From contig NZ_JAFCLU010000020.1 of assembly GCF_018130385.1 (NCBI RefSeq), positions 1 to 64,000 of the forward strand: a stretch of DNA of 64,000 nucleotides, read 5' to 3'. This stretch comes from Bradyrhizobium sp. AUGA SZCCT0283 (GTDB lineage Bacteria; Pseudomonadota; Alphaproteobacteria; Rhizobiales; Xanthobacteraceae). Below, in pieces: positions 55,379 to 63,376 of the stretch. Both the position numbers and the translations under genes were made by a program. Under the pieces are notes generated by a model. That model saw only the letters and a program-made list of their open reading frames with translations. It did not search any database and had not been told where the DNA came from. Position 1 is the stretch's first letter, and every line of letters starts with the position of its first letter.

Positions 55379-55699
55379 TCAGCGGAGGGAGACCATCGCA
55401 GTCCCCGCCACGCCAAGCGCACGAGCGGCCCCAGTGGATAGGTCTATGCACCGTCCCTTCACGAACGGACCACGATCATTTATCCGAACCGTGACGCTTC
55501 GCCCGGTGGAATGTGAGGTGACTGTGACATGAGAGCCGAATGGTCTGGCGCGATGTGCCGCAGTCATCGCATTTGGATTCATCCGCTCGCCCGATGCGGT
55601 TCGGCCGCCACTGTAGCCATAGCGAGAAGCAATACAGGTTTCGGCGAATGCCGGTGCAGATAGACAGGCAAGCGCCAAGGCGCATATCGGGCGGATCAT
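55379..55699 (-). CDS. Short RlpA-like (double-psi beta-barrel) secreted protein
   Basis: This 106-aa precursor has a signal peptide (ICALALACLSAPAFAE). One double-psi beta-barrel follows: CIASRYGYSGGRTASGERM, NPNAMTAAHRARPFGSHVTV, VRINDRGPFVKGRCIDLSTG. These are the RlpA motifs, including the Asp in NDRGPF. RlpA enzymes cleave peptidoglycan glycans lacking stem peptides. This form is only the core domain, with no SPOR domain. The stop is five bases from the decayed gene. Confidence 0.85.
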   Translation of the reverse strand: MIRPICALALACLSAPAFAETCIASRYGYSGGRTASGERMNPNAMTAAHRARPFGSHVTVTSHSTGRSVTVRINDRGPFVKGRCIDLSTGAARALGVAGTAMVSLR

Positions 55700-55774
55700 C
55701 CTCACCCTTCCAAGATCGAGGCTCAATCGGCCAACTTTTTCGCGGCCTCAAAGTTCCAGTAAGAGCGCGTAAGA

Positions 55775-55984
55775 ATGACGAATGCGGCACAGCATTACGC
55801 GCAACAGGATCGTCTGAGTGCAGGACAACGGCCGTATCAGCCGGTGCGGGACCATGGTTCGATCGATTGGGAGATGCCCCTGCCTGAGGCCCGACAGGTC
55901 GCGGCGCCTTCAAGTTCTTCCTTGCCGCTCTTTGAACGGACCTGCAATGACGTTGGGCAGCTCACCATTCAAGACAATCGCTGA
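55775..55984 (+). CDS. Possible small protein, 69 aa
   Basis: An ATG frame encodes a polar, Gln/Ser/Pro-rich peptide beginning MTNAAQHYAQQDRLSAGQRP. It has no domain, signal or membrane segment and only a weak ribosome-binding site. It lies in a decayed area and could be chance. The remaining ~350-base gap between flanking genes holds nothing else I can support. Confidence 0.25.
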   Translation: MTNAAQHYAQQDRLSAGQRPYQPVRDHGSIDWEMPLPEARQVAAPSSSSLPLFERTCNDVGQLTIQDNR

Positions 55985-56050
55985 AGCCGCGAATACCCGC
56001 GAGATATTCCTAACGCACTTGACCAGAAGATACGTCCGGACAATCGGGCC

Positions 56051-56395
56051 CTACCGCTTGGCCCCAAGATACGTCGTCCATGCGGCGCTGGCCAAGGTCT
56101 GCGATGCTTTGCGGGCGCATGTCTTTTCGACTTCCGCAATGATCGAAGACACACTGATTCTCGGCTGTGTTTGGCCGCTCGCCGCGGCAACGTAGTTAAG
56201 TCCCGTCCAGAAACCGTGAATCCAGACCGTCCCCTCCAACAGATGCTCTTCGGTAGACCGCCAGTGAGCGCAACTCATGCCCCCTGCTCCGACCATGTCG
56301 ACTGAAACCTTGGCGTCCTGCGCGGACGCCACGCAGATCGAAGCGCCAAAAACGATCGACGCAAATAGAGATGGCTTTATCATCCACCAGGTCAT
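56051..56395 (-). CDS. Small secreted protein, 114 aa
   Basis: The precursor has a signal peptide (LFASIVFGASICVASAQ). The mature domain of ~88 residues has two Cys (GGMSCAHWRST and VEKTCARKA) and a GFWTGLNYVAAASG segment. The layout recalls small periplasmic Rap1a/HdeA-like proteins with one disulfide. That likeness is by eye only. No operon partner. Confidence 0.65.
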   Translation of the reverse strand: MTWWMIKPSLFASIVFGASICVASAQDAKVSVDMVGAGGMSCAHWRSTEEHLLEGTVWIHGFWTGLNYVAAASGQTQPRISVSSIIAEVEKTCARKASQTLASAAWTTYLGAKR

Positions 56396-56695
56396 CTTGG
56401 CACCTCTCGCCCGAACGCCAAAGTCGGCTGTCGCGTAAGTCCAGCGATCGGGTTGTCTACCGGAATGGCGCTACCAATGCTGCCCGCAGGGTCCGCGGCA
56501 CCATCGAGGGTTCGATCAACGTGGCTTCTCTACAGCGTCACCACGAATTAGGCCGCAGCGTGACGAATGAAGGTGGCGTCAGCCTTTCTGCCGTTCTCAC
56601 CTGTAGGCGCTAAGATGATATCGTAGTCATTGCAATTGCGGCGACAGCGCTCGCAATCGCGCAGTGTATGAGCCCACGCGCCGGCTTGTTTGCGC
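56396..56695. other. Intergenic stretch with no supportable gene
   Basis: 300 bases between the secreted protein gene and an alaS remnant. No frame with a ribosome-binding site or domain was found. Confidence 0.4.
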
Positions 56696-56880
56696 CTAGG
56701 CGCCGGCCATCGCCTGCTCGATGCCGACAGCGCCGCATTAGCCTTGGCCCCATTAGGCCAGCCGGCCTGCACCATGTCGGGCCGGCCGCCGCCGCCCTTG
56801 CCACCGAGCGCCCCGGAGCCCTTGCGCACCAGCTCGCGATATCGCTCATGACGCCGACCACAATGCTGGCCTTGCCGTCT
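56696..56880 (-). pseudogene. Remnant A of the 3' end of alaS
   Basis: On the minus strand the DNA reads, with frame changes, DGKASIVVGVM, then ELVRKGSGALGGKGGGGRPD and MVQAGWPNGAKANAALS, and finally AIEQAMAGA with a stop at 56696. This is the C-terminal DHHA1-type domain of alanyl-tRNA synthetase. At least two frame breaks and the absence of the rest of the gene make it dead. A similar, shorter fragment lies at 63273-63372 in the same orientation. Leftward of 57110 and before this remnant, a short open frame (TYRDFVTFGGWLVVVAIVGD) has no start and was not identified. Confidence 0.8.
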
Positions 56881-57109
56881 CAGTGTCGCCGACGATCGCG
56901 ACCACGACAAGCCAACCGCCAAACGTCACGAAGTCTCTGTAAGTTACTCTCTTCCCAGTCCCTTGCGATGAACCGCCTGCGGTTATCAGCCAATCGTCTG
57001 CGTCGTAGCCGAAGTTGACGTTGGCTTAAGCCGACAAGCGCACCCGGCGACTGTTCTACAACGCCAATCATGAACGTGTCCTGCAAAGCGAGGCGGTATG
57101 CCGTCCGCA

Positions 57110-57676
57110 TTATTTGTCGGAACGAGGCAGCATACGAACGAGCGTGCGGTCTCGAAATATCCAGTGATGGATCAGCGCCGCGGCTGCGTGCATGGTCGCG
57201 AGGATCACGAGCGCATGGGCCAGAACTTCGTGCACCTCCTTTACGCTATGGGCGAAGGCACGATCCTTGAGCCATGGCGATGGAATCTCGGCCAGCCCAA
57301 AAAGCGGCAGGGCATCGCCACGCGCAAACTGAAGCACAATGCCAACGACAGGAACCGCTACCAGCAAAACATAAAGGCCGTAGTGCGCGATCTGGGCGGC
57401 AGGATCCAGCCACTTTCCCATCCATGCGCCAAATTCAGTCGCTTCCGGCAGCGGAACCGGGTCGACTAACCGCCAGGCGATGCGCGCCACAAGAAGCGCG
57501 AGGATCGCTATCCCTGCGGAAATATGAACGAACAGACCTGAATCATGTGGCCAACCCTTGGGCAGCACATTGTCGAAAGTCCCAAGCGCCCAGGCAAGAG
57601 CAACGAGGAAGACCGTCAACCAATGCAACGCCTGCGGAATAGCGCCGTAGTCCTTGGCTGAATTAAATAACCGCAT
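57110..57676 (-). CDS. Cytochrome b561 family protein
   Basis: This 188-aa inner-membrane protein has four helices. It carries the His residues expected for b-type heme ligation: ALHWLTVFLVALAW, LFVHISAGIAILALL, and VHEVLAHALVILATMHAAAA. It resembles prokaryotic cytochrome b561 (YodB/CybB), which moves electrons from quinol. GAGGG precedes the ATG at 57676; the longer upstream frame is non-homologous. It sits downstream of the metal-efflux genes on the same strand, 151 bases away. Confidence 0.9.
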   Translation of the reverse strand: MRLFNSAKDYGAIPQALHWLTVFLVALAWALGTFDNVLPKGWPHDSGLFVHISAGIAILALLVARIAWRLVDPVPLPEATEFGAWMGKWLDPAAQIAHYGLYVLLVAVPVVGIVLQFARGDALPLFGLAEIPSPWLKDRAFAHSVKEVHEVLAHALVILATMHAAAALIHHWIFRDRTLVRMLPRSDK

Positions 57677-57827
57677 ATCAGAACCCTCTTTTGAAAGGTA
57701 CTCCCGGCCGGCTGGTGCCCGTTGACATAGGTCAAGTGGCCCAACACGCGACCTTACCGAGAAATGAAAAAGCTCTCTTCGACCAGGCGAGGTGCCTGCT
57801 GCGTTAAGTATCTCAGGAAAATTCCAC

Positions 57828-58163
57828 TCAGATTCCAGCTTTGTCCTGACGGTCATCAATCACGCCAAATTCCATCACCGGCATGATCCAATATGTGAGT
57901 CTGGCTCCTGCGAACGCCGTCTTGAGCCGGGCGAGCAATCGTGCGGCATCTTGCCTTTCCAGAATTGTCCGAACCAGCACCTCGTCGGCGTGACCTTTGA
58001 CCTGCTCGGCCGTGGTCTGCAACTGTACGGCCGGGCCGTGACCTGCACCATCAGATGCGGTGAATCCGGATACCAGGTCGCGCTGCTCGCTGAGATAGTC
58101 GAACAACTCCTCGCGAAGCGAGCGAGCGGCGATCACCGTCAGGCAAACAGGTTGAACCGTCAT
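57828..58163 (-). CDS. DUF3240 protein (PII-like fold) linked to RND efflux
   Basis: This 111-aa cytosolic protein has a ferredoxin-like PII-type pattern: VCLTVIAARSLREELFDYL at the start, DEVLVRTILERQDAARLLAR in the middle, and a C-terminal YWIMPVMEFG strand. DUF3240 genes typically follow CzcA-type pumps. Its ATG overlaps the pump stop by four bases, so translation is coupled. It could sense a metal or regulate the pump; that is inference. Confidence 0.85.
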   Translation of the reverse strand: MTVQPVCLTVIAARSLREELFDYLSEQRDLVSGFTASDGAGHGPAVQLQTTAEQVKGHADEVLVRTILERQDAARLLARLKTAFAGARLTYWIMPVMEFGVIDDRQDKAGI

Positions 58164-61100
58164 TTGCCCCCCTTCGCTACGCCGCCAAACCGGCGATAGA
58201 GGATTGGCAGAAGTATCAGGGTCAAGAGCGTCGACGACAGCAACCCGCCGATTACCACGATGGCCAGCGGCTTCTGAATTTCCGATCCGGGACCGGAAGC
58301 GAACAACAGCGGGACAAGTCCGAGCGCGGTAATGCTGGCGGTCATCAGCACCGGCCGAAGCCGGCGCTTGGCGCCCTCCACGACAATGCGAGCCTCCGGG
58401 ACGCCGTGGGCGCGCAACTGATTGAAGTACGAGACGAGCACAACGCCGTTCAACACGGCGATGCCGAGCAGCGCGATGAATCCGACCGAAGCCGGAACGG
58501 ACAGATACTCGCCCGTCAGCACAAGCGCAAAGACACCACCGATGAGAGCGAAGGGGATGTTTACCAGGACCATCAGCGCCTGGCGGATTGAGCCGAAAGT
58601 GGTGAAAAGCAGAACGAAGATAAGTCCAATTGCAACGGGCACGACGACAGTCAAGCGCGCAGCGGCGCGTTGCTGGTTTTCGAACTGGCCACCCCAGGTG
58701 AGCCGATAACCCTGCGGCAGCACAAGATCTGTGGCCACCTTCTGCTGCGCAGCCTCGACAAAGCCCACCATATCGCGACCTCGGACATTGGATCGAACCA
58801 CGCTCATACGGCCGCCGTCCTCGCGGTCTATTTTGACGGGACCGTCAACCCGGTGAATGCGGGCCACCTGAGAGAGCGCCACGTGCTGCCCGGACGCAAG
58901 CGTCAGGGGCAGGTTGGCGAGTAAGGTAGGCGCTTCGCGCGTCTTCTCACTTCCACGCAGCAGTATCGGGGTGCGGCGCCCCTCTTCCAGGGCCGTGCCG
59001 ATGGTCCGGCCCTCGATCTGGGTGCGCAGCGAGGCGGCAATCGTATCCACCGCCAAACCGAGACGACCCGCCTCCAGCCGGTTTACCGAGACCGTATAAT
59101 ACTGCGCGCCTTCATTGAGCGTCGTGTACACGTCCTCTGCGCCATCGATGCCGGACAGGATCGCCGACAGCTTGCTTGCTATCTCATTGAGCTTCGTGAT
59201 GTCAGGACCGAAAATTTTCACCGCGACGTCGCCACGCACGCCGCTGATCATCTCCTGGACGCGCATGTCGATCGGTTGCGTGAAGCCGAGCGACAGTCCC
59301 GGAAAGTCTGCGAGCACTTGACGGAGCTGCTGAAGGAGGGCGGACTTGTCGACCGTCCTTCTCTCTTCCGACGGCTTCAAGACCAGAAACGTGTCGGTCT
59401 GATTGAGCCCCATCGGATCGAGGCCGAGCTCATCCGATCCGGTACGAGCAACGATTCCCGCGACGTCAGGTACGCGCGCGAGAATGGCAGACTGAAGCCT
59501 CGCGTTGATCGCATTTGCCTGATCGAGATTGACCGACGGAATTGCCTCGACGCTGACGATGATGTCGCCTTCGTCCATGGTCGGCATGAATGTCTTGCCG
59601 AGTTTGGTGTAGGCAAAGCCGGCCGCAACGAGGGCCGCCACCGCCGCGACCATCACCTTGCGCTCATTGGCCAGTGCCCATCCAAGCGCAGGCGCATAGC
59701 CTCGTGAAGCGAGTCTGATCAGCCATGGTTCCCGGTGCGGGGCCGCCTTGAGCAGAAACGAGGTCGCTACCGGAATAACCGTGAGCGCCAGCAACAGCGA
59801 GGCGGCGAGCGCAAAGATGATTGCGAGCGCGACGGGAGTGAACAGCTTTCCCTCGAGGCCCTGCAGCGCAAGCAGCGGCACGAATACTATGATGATGATG
59901 AGCACGCCCGTTGAAACCGGCTCCAACACCTCGCAGACCGACCGGAACACAGTATGGACGAGCGGCGTCGTCTTCCCTTCCCGATCCTTGCTGAGATTTC
60001 CAACGATATTTTCGACGACGACCACCAGTGCGTCGATCAGCATGCCGATGGCGATCGCCAGGCCACCCAGACTCATCAGGTTGGCCGACATGCCGACCGC
60101 ACGCATGACGATCAGCGCGATCATGATCGCAAGCGGCAGGCTCAGGGCAATCACCAGCGAGGCCCGCCAGTTGCCGAGAAACAGCAGCAGCAGCACGATG
60201 ACCAGAACCGTGGCTTCACCCAATGCCCGCACGACGGTTCCGACCGCGCGGCCGACCAGCCGGCTCCGGTCATAAAACACGTTGATGGTAACGCTCTTCG
60301 GCAGCGAGGGCTGCAGCTCCTGCAGGCGCTGGCGGACGTCGCGCACGAGCTGACCGGCATTGGCACCGCGCAAGCCAAGCACGAGTCCTTCGACCGTTTC
60401 GCCGCGACCGTCGACCGTGACGGCGCCGTAGCGCGTCAGCGAACCGACCTGAACGTGGGCAACATCGTTGACCCGGATCGGAATGCCGTCCCTGGTGTCG
60501 ACCACGATGGCCTTGATGTCATCGATCGAGCGGATGCTGCCTTCGATGCGGACAAGGGCGCTGTCTTCTCCCTGGTTGACGCGGCCGGCGCCGTCGTTGC
60601 GGCTATTGGTCTCGATCGCCCGCCGAAACAGGTCATACGAAATGCCGCGTGCCGCAAGGGCATCGCTGATCGGCACGATCTCGAAGGCCCGGACATGACC
60701 GCCAAGCGAGTTGACGTCGGCGACCCCCGGAACGGTTCGCAGCGCCGGGCGGATCACCCAATCGAGCAGACTTCGCCGCTCGGCCAGCGAGAGATCGGGA
60801 CTGTCGATCGTGAACATGAACATTTCACCGAGAGGGCTCGTGATCGGGGCGAGGCCACCGGTCACGCCCTCCGGAAGATCGCGCGCGATATTGGATAGCC
60901 GTTCCGAGACCTGGTTGCGCGCCCAATAGATGTCGGTGCCGTCTTCAAAATCGACGGTAATGTCGGCGAGCGCGTATTTTGTCGTCGAGCGAAGGATCTT
61001 CTTGTTGGGCAATCCAAGCAGTTCGAGCTCGATTGGAACCGTGATCCGTTGTTCGACCTCCTCGGGGGTGAGACCCGACGCCTTCATGATGACTTTCACC

Positions 61101-61237
61101 TGCACGGGTGAGACGTCAGGGAATGCGTCGATCGGCAGACCAGGCAGAACAACAATGCCCGCGCCAATGAGCAGAAGGACGCTCAAGGCGACAAACAGGC
61201 GCTGCGACAGCGCGAAAGCGACCAAGCGCTCGAGCAT
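58160..61237 (-). CDS. HME-type RND metal efflux pump (CzcA/CusA family)
   Basis: This 1025-aa inner-membrane pump has 12 helices and two large periplasmic loops. Motifs include the N-terminal FPDVSPVQVKVIMKASGLTP, VVVVENIVGNLSKD on helix 4 after GLAIAIGMLIDA, and AGFAYTKLGKTFMPTMDEGD. Heavy-metal RND pumps expel divalent cations or Cu/Ag with a periplasmic adaptor and outer-membrane factor. The helix-4 segment does not settle which metal. The adaptor gene is immediately upstream (TAATG overlap); no CzcC-type outer-membrane gene is present. Confidence 0.94.
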   Translation of the reverse strand: MLERLVAFALSQRLFVALSVLLLIGAGIVVLPGLPIDAFPDVSPVQVKVIMKASGLTPEEVEQRITVPIELELLGLPNKKILRSTTKYALADITVDFEDGTDIYWARNQVSERLSNIARDLPEGVTGGLAPITSPLGEMFMFTIDSPDLSLAERRSLLDWVIRPALRTVPGVADVNSLGGHVRAFEIVPISDALAARGISYDLFRRAIETNSRNDGAGRVNQGEDSALVRIEGSIRSIDDIKAIVVDTRDGIPIRVNDVAHVQVGSLTRYGAVTVDGRGETVEGLVLGLRGANAGQLVRDVRQRLQELQPSLPKSVTINVFYDRSRLVGRAVGTVVRALGEATVLVIVLLLLFLGNWRASLVIALSLPLAIMIALIVMRAVGMSANLMSLGGLAIAIGMLIDALVVVVENIVGNLSKDREGKTTPLVHTVFRSVCEVLEPVSTGVLIIIIVFVPLLALQGLEGKLFTPVALAIIFALAASLLLALTVIPVATSFLLKAAPHREPWLIRLASRGYAPALGWALANERKVMVAAVAALVAAGFAYTKLGKTFMPTMDEGDIIVSVEAIPSVNLDQANAINARLQSAILARVPDVAGIVARTGSDELGLDPMGLNQTDTFLVLKPSEERRTVDKSALLQQLRQVLADFPGLSLGFTQPIDMRVQEMISGVRGDVAVKIFGPDITKLNEIASKLSAILSGIDGAEDVYTTLNEGAQYYTVSVNRLEAGRLGLAVDTIAASLRTQIEGRTIGTALEEGRRTPILLRGSEKTREAPTLLANLPLTLASGQHVALSQVARIHRVDGPVKIDREDGGRMSVVRSNVRGRDMVGFVEAAQQKVATDLVLPQGYRLTWGGQFENQQRAAARLTVVVPVAIGLIFVLLFTTFGSIRQALMVLVNIPFALIGGVFALVLTGEYLSVPASVGFIALLGIAVLNGVVLVSYFNQLRAHGVPEARIVVEGAKRRLRPVLMTASITALGLVPLLFASGPGSEIQKPLAIVVIGGLLSSTLLTLILLPILYRRFGGVAKGGK

Positions 61238-62376
61238 TATTCGGCCCCGAGCCGTAGCAAAATCCCTCGCAGGGCGGTGATTCCACTGACGGCGACCTCG
61301 TCCTTGTCCGTGATCGCGCCCGACACCACGACGTGGTCTTGATCCTCGGCGAGGAGCGTCACAGGCGCCAGACGAAATCCGCCCTCGATTGCAACAAAGA
61401 TCGACGCCTTGTCTCCGCGCCGGACAAGCGCGCTATAGGGAACCTCCCAGGCACTTTCACCGGAGGAAAGAAAGCTGATCCGTACTGCGGCGGTTTGCCC
61501 GGGGCGTAGTTCACCCGTATTCGGCACTTCTGCTCGCACCAAAATAGTCTGGGTCGCCGCATCCGTTGTTTCCGACACCAGTATGACCTGCCCAGGGGAC
61601 GCGTAGCCGTCGATTTCCACTCTCGCTCCTGGTCGGATGGCGCGGATGCTCGATGCCGGAATCGCAATCTCGGCCCATAAGGTCGACAATCGTGCGAGCT
61701 TGACGAGCGGCGCCGCCTGCTCAACCCGCTGGCCTGGGGAAACCATGATTTCAACCACTGTTGCCTGCTGAGGCGCAGTGACCGAAACTGTCGCCGTAAT
61801 CGCCGTCTCGCTGGTCAGGCGCGAAATGGCTGCGTCTGAGAGACCGCTGAGCCGAAGCATTTGCCGCCGTTCCGCCACGACGATGCTTGCCTGCCGGGCT
61901 TCGGTCTGGCTGGTCTCCAGAACGCGTTGCGGCACCGCCTTTCCTTCAAAGAGGTCGGTGTTCCGTTTGAGCTGCTGGGCGGCAAGTGCGTCCTGCGCGA
62001 AGGCATGCAGGTAGTCACGTTGAAGCGACACAAAGCTCGGGCTCTCAAGCGTGACGAGAGGCTGGCCGGAGTTGACCCGGTCGCCTCGTGCAACCGACAG
62101 ACCATTGACCATGCCGGCCACGGGAGCGCTCACGACCCACAATTGGGGCGTGGGAATAACAATCTGGGCGGGATAGGGCAGTGTCTGGTCGGTTCGGCTC
62201 GATACGGGATGCACGACGCGAACGCCCAGGGTTTGTGCCTGCGCAGGACTGACCTTCACCTCGTCCTCGGCTAACGCTATGGTTGCGGGGCCAATCAGGA
62301 CGAGCGCAAGCGAGGCTCGAGCCAACCTCCGCCATGAGCAAAGACCTCGGATCGCCTGAGCGAGCTTCATCGGCAA
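61237..62376 (-). CDS. RND efflux periplasmic adaptor (CzcB/CusB family)
   Basis: This 379-aa precursor has a signal segment (ASLALVLIGPATIALAED). It has the adaptor layout: barrel-sandwich halves (VSAPVAGMVNGLSVARGDRV and VSVTAPQQATVVEIMVSPGQ), a helical hairpin between them, and a beta-barrel (STLWAEIAIPASSIRAIRPG). It bridges the pump and the outer membrane. There is no His-rich N-terminal metal domain. It is translationally coupled to the pump gene. A second Met two codons in is an alternative start. Confidence 0.93.
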   Translation of the reverse strand: MPMKLAQAIRGLCSWRRLARASLALVLIGPATIALAEDEVKVSPAQAQTLGVRVVHPVSSRTDQTLPYPAQIVIPTPQLWVVSAPVAGMVNGLSVARGDRVNSGQPLVTLESPSFVSLQRDYLHAFAQDALAAQQLKRNTDLFEGKAVPQRVLETSQTEARQASIVVAERRQMLRLSGLSDAAISRLTSETAITATVSVTAPQQATVVEIMVSPGQRVEQAAPLVKLARLSTLWAEIAIPASSIRAIRPGARVEIDGYASPGQVILVSETTDAATQTILVRAEVPNTGELRPGQTAAVRISFLSSGESAWEVPYSALVRRGDKASIFVAIEGGFRLAPVTLLAEDQDHVVVSGAITDKDEVAVSGITALRGILLRLGAE

Positions 62377-62515
62377 AAAACCATATGATCCGGTGGCGCC
62401 GCCAAGTCGCGCGTTCCGTTAAACTTGAGTAGTCCGTCCGGGCTCCCATGCTTTGATTTGCGTCAAGCGACAGATGTGCTGGATGATCCGGCCGGCTAGA
62501 CGACGCGAGAGCGGC

Positions 62516-62983
62516 CTAGTGCTTCAACGGTTTCCAGCCAGTGTGGTTGAAGTGTGTGCCGTACAGTTCCAGTGCCTGCACAATCTTGACGGCGCCCTCG
62601 TCGCGCCCCTTGTCCGCCTTCATGACGGCAATGCCGTCGAGAATCTGTTCCAGGACGATGTGAAGCTGGTGATCGGCCTCCTCAGGCAACTTGCAGTTCG
62701 CGGTGACATAATCAATCTGCCCCTGCACGCGTCCGGCCAGTTCATCGAAGGCCTCACGGGAGAATTTGTTGGCGTGAATAGGAGGGAGCGCATCCGCCAT
62801 TGCTGTGCGGATCTCGCTCATCCCCCGCCGCAAGGCCTCATCGGTCGGCCACTTCTTGCCGTTGTCGAGCTTGATTTCGGCGGTGGCGGCGTGGGCGTGC
62901 GGCTCGGCCGCAACAACCCCAGTCGGGGCTATTGCCAAGCCGAAGGCAATCAATCCCGACATCAACAGCTTTGTGGTGAGCAT
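62516..62983 (-). CDS. Periplasmic protein of the metal-efflux locus
   Basis: This 155-aa precursor has a signal peptide (LMSGLIAFGLAIAPTGVVAA). A helical mature part follows: KKWPTDEALRRGMSEIRTAM, DELAGRVQGQIDYVTANCKL, HQLHIVLEQILDGI, and C-terminal THFNHTGWKPLKH. The first mature residues are His-rich (EPHAHAA). AGGA precedes the ATG. It is the first gene of the set and probably cotranscribed with the adaptor, 139 bases away. I know of similar proteins next to CzcA/B genes but not their function. Metal binding by the His residues is inference. Confidence 0.8.
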   Translation of the reverse strand: MLTTKLLMSGLIAFGLAIAPTGVVAAEPHAHAATAEIKLDNGKKWPTDEALRRGMSEIRTAMADALPPIHANKFSREAFDELAGRVQGQIDYVTANCKLPEEADHQLHIVLEQILDGIAVMKADKGRDEGAVKIVQALELYGTHFNHTGWKPLKH

Positions 62984-63272
62984 GTCGTGTTTCCTGCTGG
63001 ACCCGTTGCGGGCTGTATCCGTTTGTCTCATTGAAAGATAGGGACGGTCCGAAAGCGGAAGTTTGCGCTGACGCAACGTTCGAGACGATTTCAGAAAGCC
63101 AGTTCGCTCATGCGAGCTACTTGCAGCGGGCTTACCGCAGTTGTCCCGAGGGCCAGAAGCGCGCGGGACGTTCGTTTTTGGGTTATTCGCGATCGAGTCA
63201 GCAGCAATTACGGCAATGTCGCTATGCATCAGCTATGACAAATTCGTGACCACTCAGGCACCGACAGCCCCA

Positions 63273-63372
63273 CGCTCGCCTTGGCGCGATGGGGGCCGCC
63301 GGCCTGCGCCATGTCGAGCCGCCCGCCGCCCTTGCCGCCGAGCGCCTCGGAGGCCTTGGGCACCAGATGCGA
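63273..63372 (-). pseudogene. Remnant B of the 3' end of alaS
   Basis: The minus strand reads LVPKASEALGGKGGG, RLDMAQAGGPHRAKAS, the same AlaRS C-terminal segment as at 56696-56880 (about 75-80% identical DNA by eye), with a three-base deletion. It is only ~33 codons long and lies against the stop of the ion-channel gene. The 290 bases to its left, up to 62983, hold no supportable gene. Confidence 0.75.
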
Positions 63373-63376
63373 GCCG

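Noticed and set aside
56548..56922. 124-aa minus-strand open frame
   Set aside because: Only its middle resembles AlaRS, out of frame with the true end; it is better read as a frameshifted alaS remnant than as a gene.
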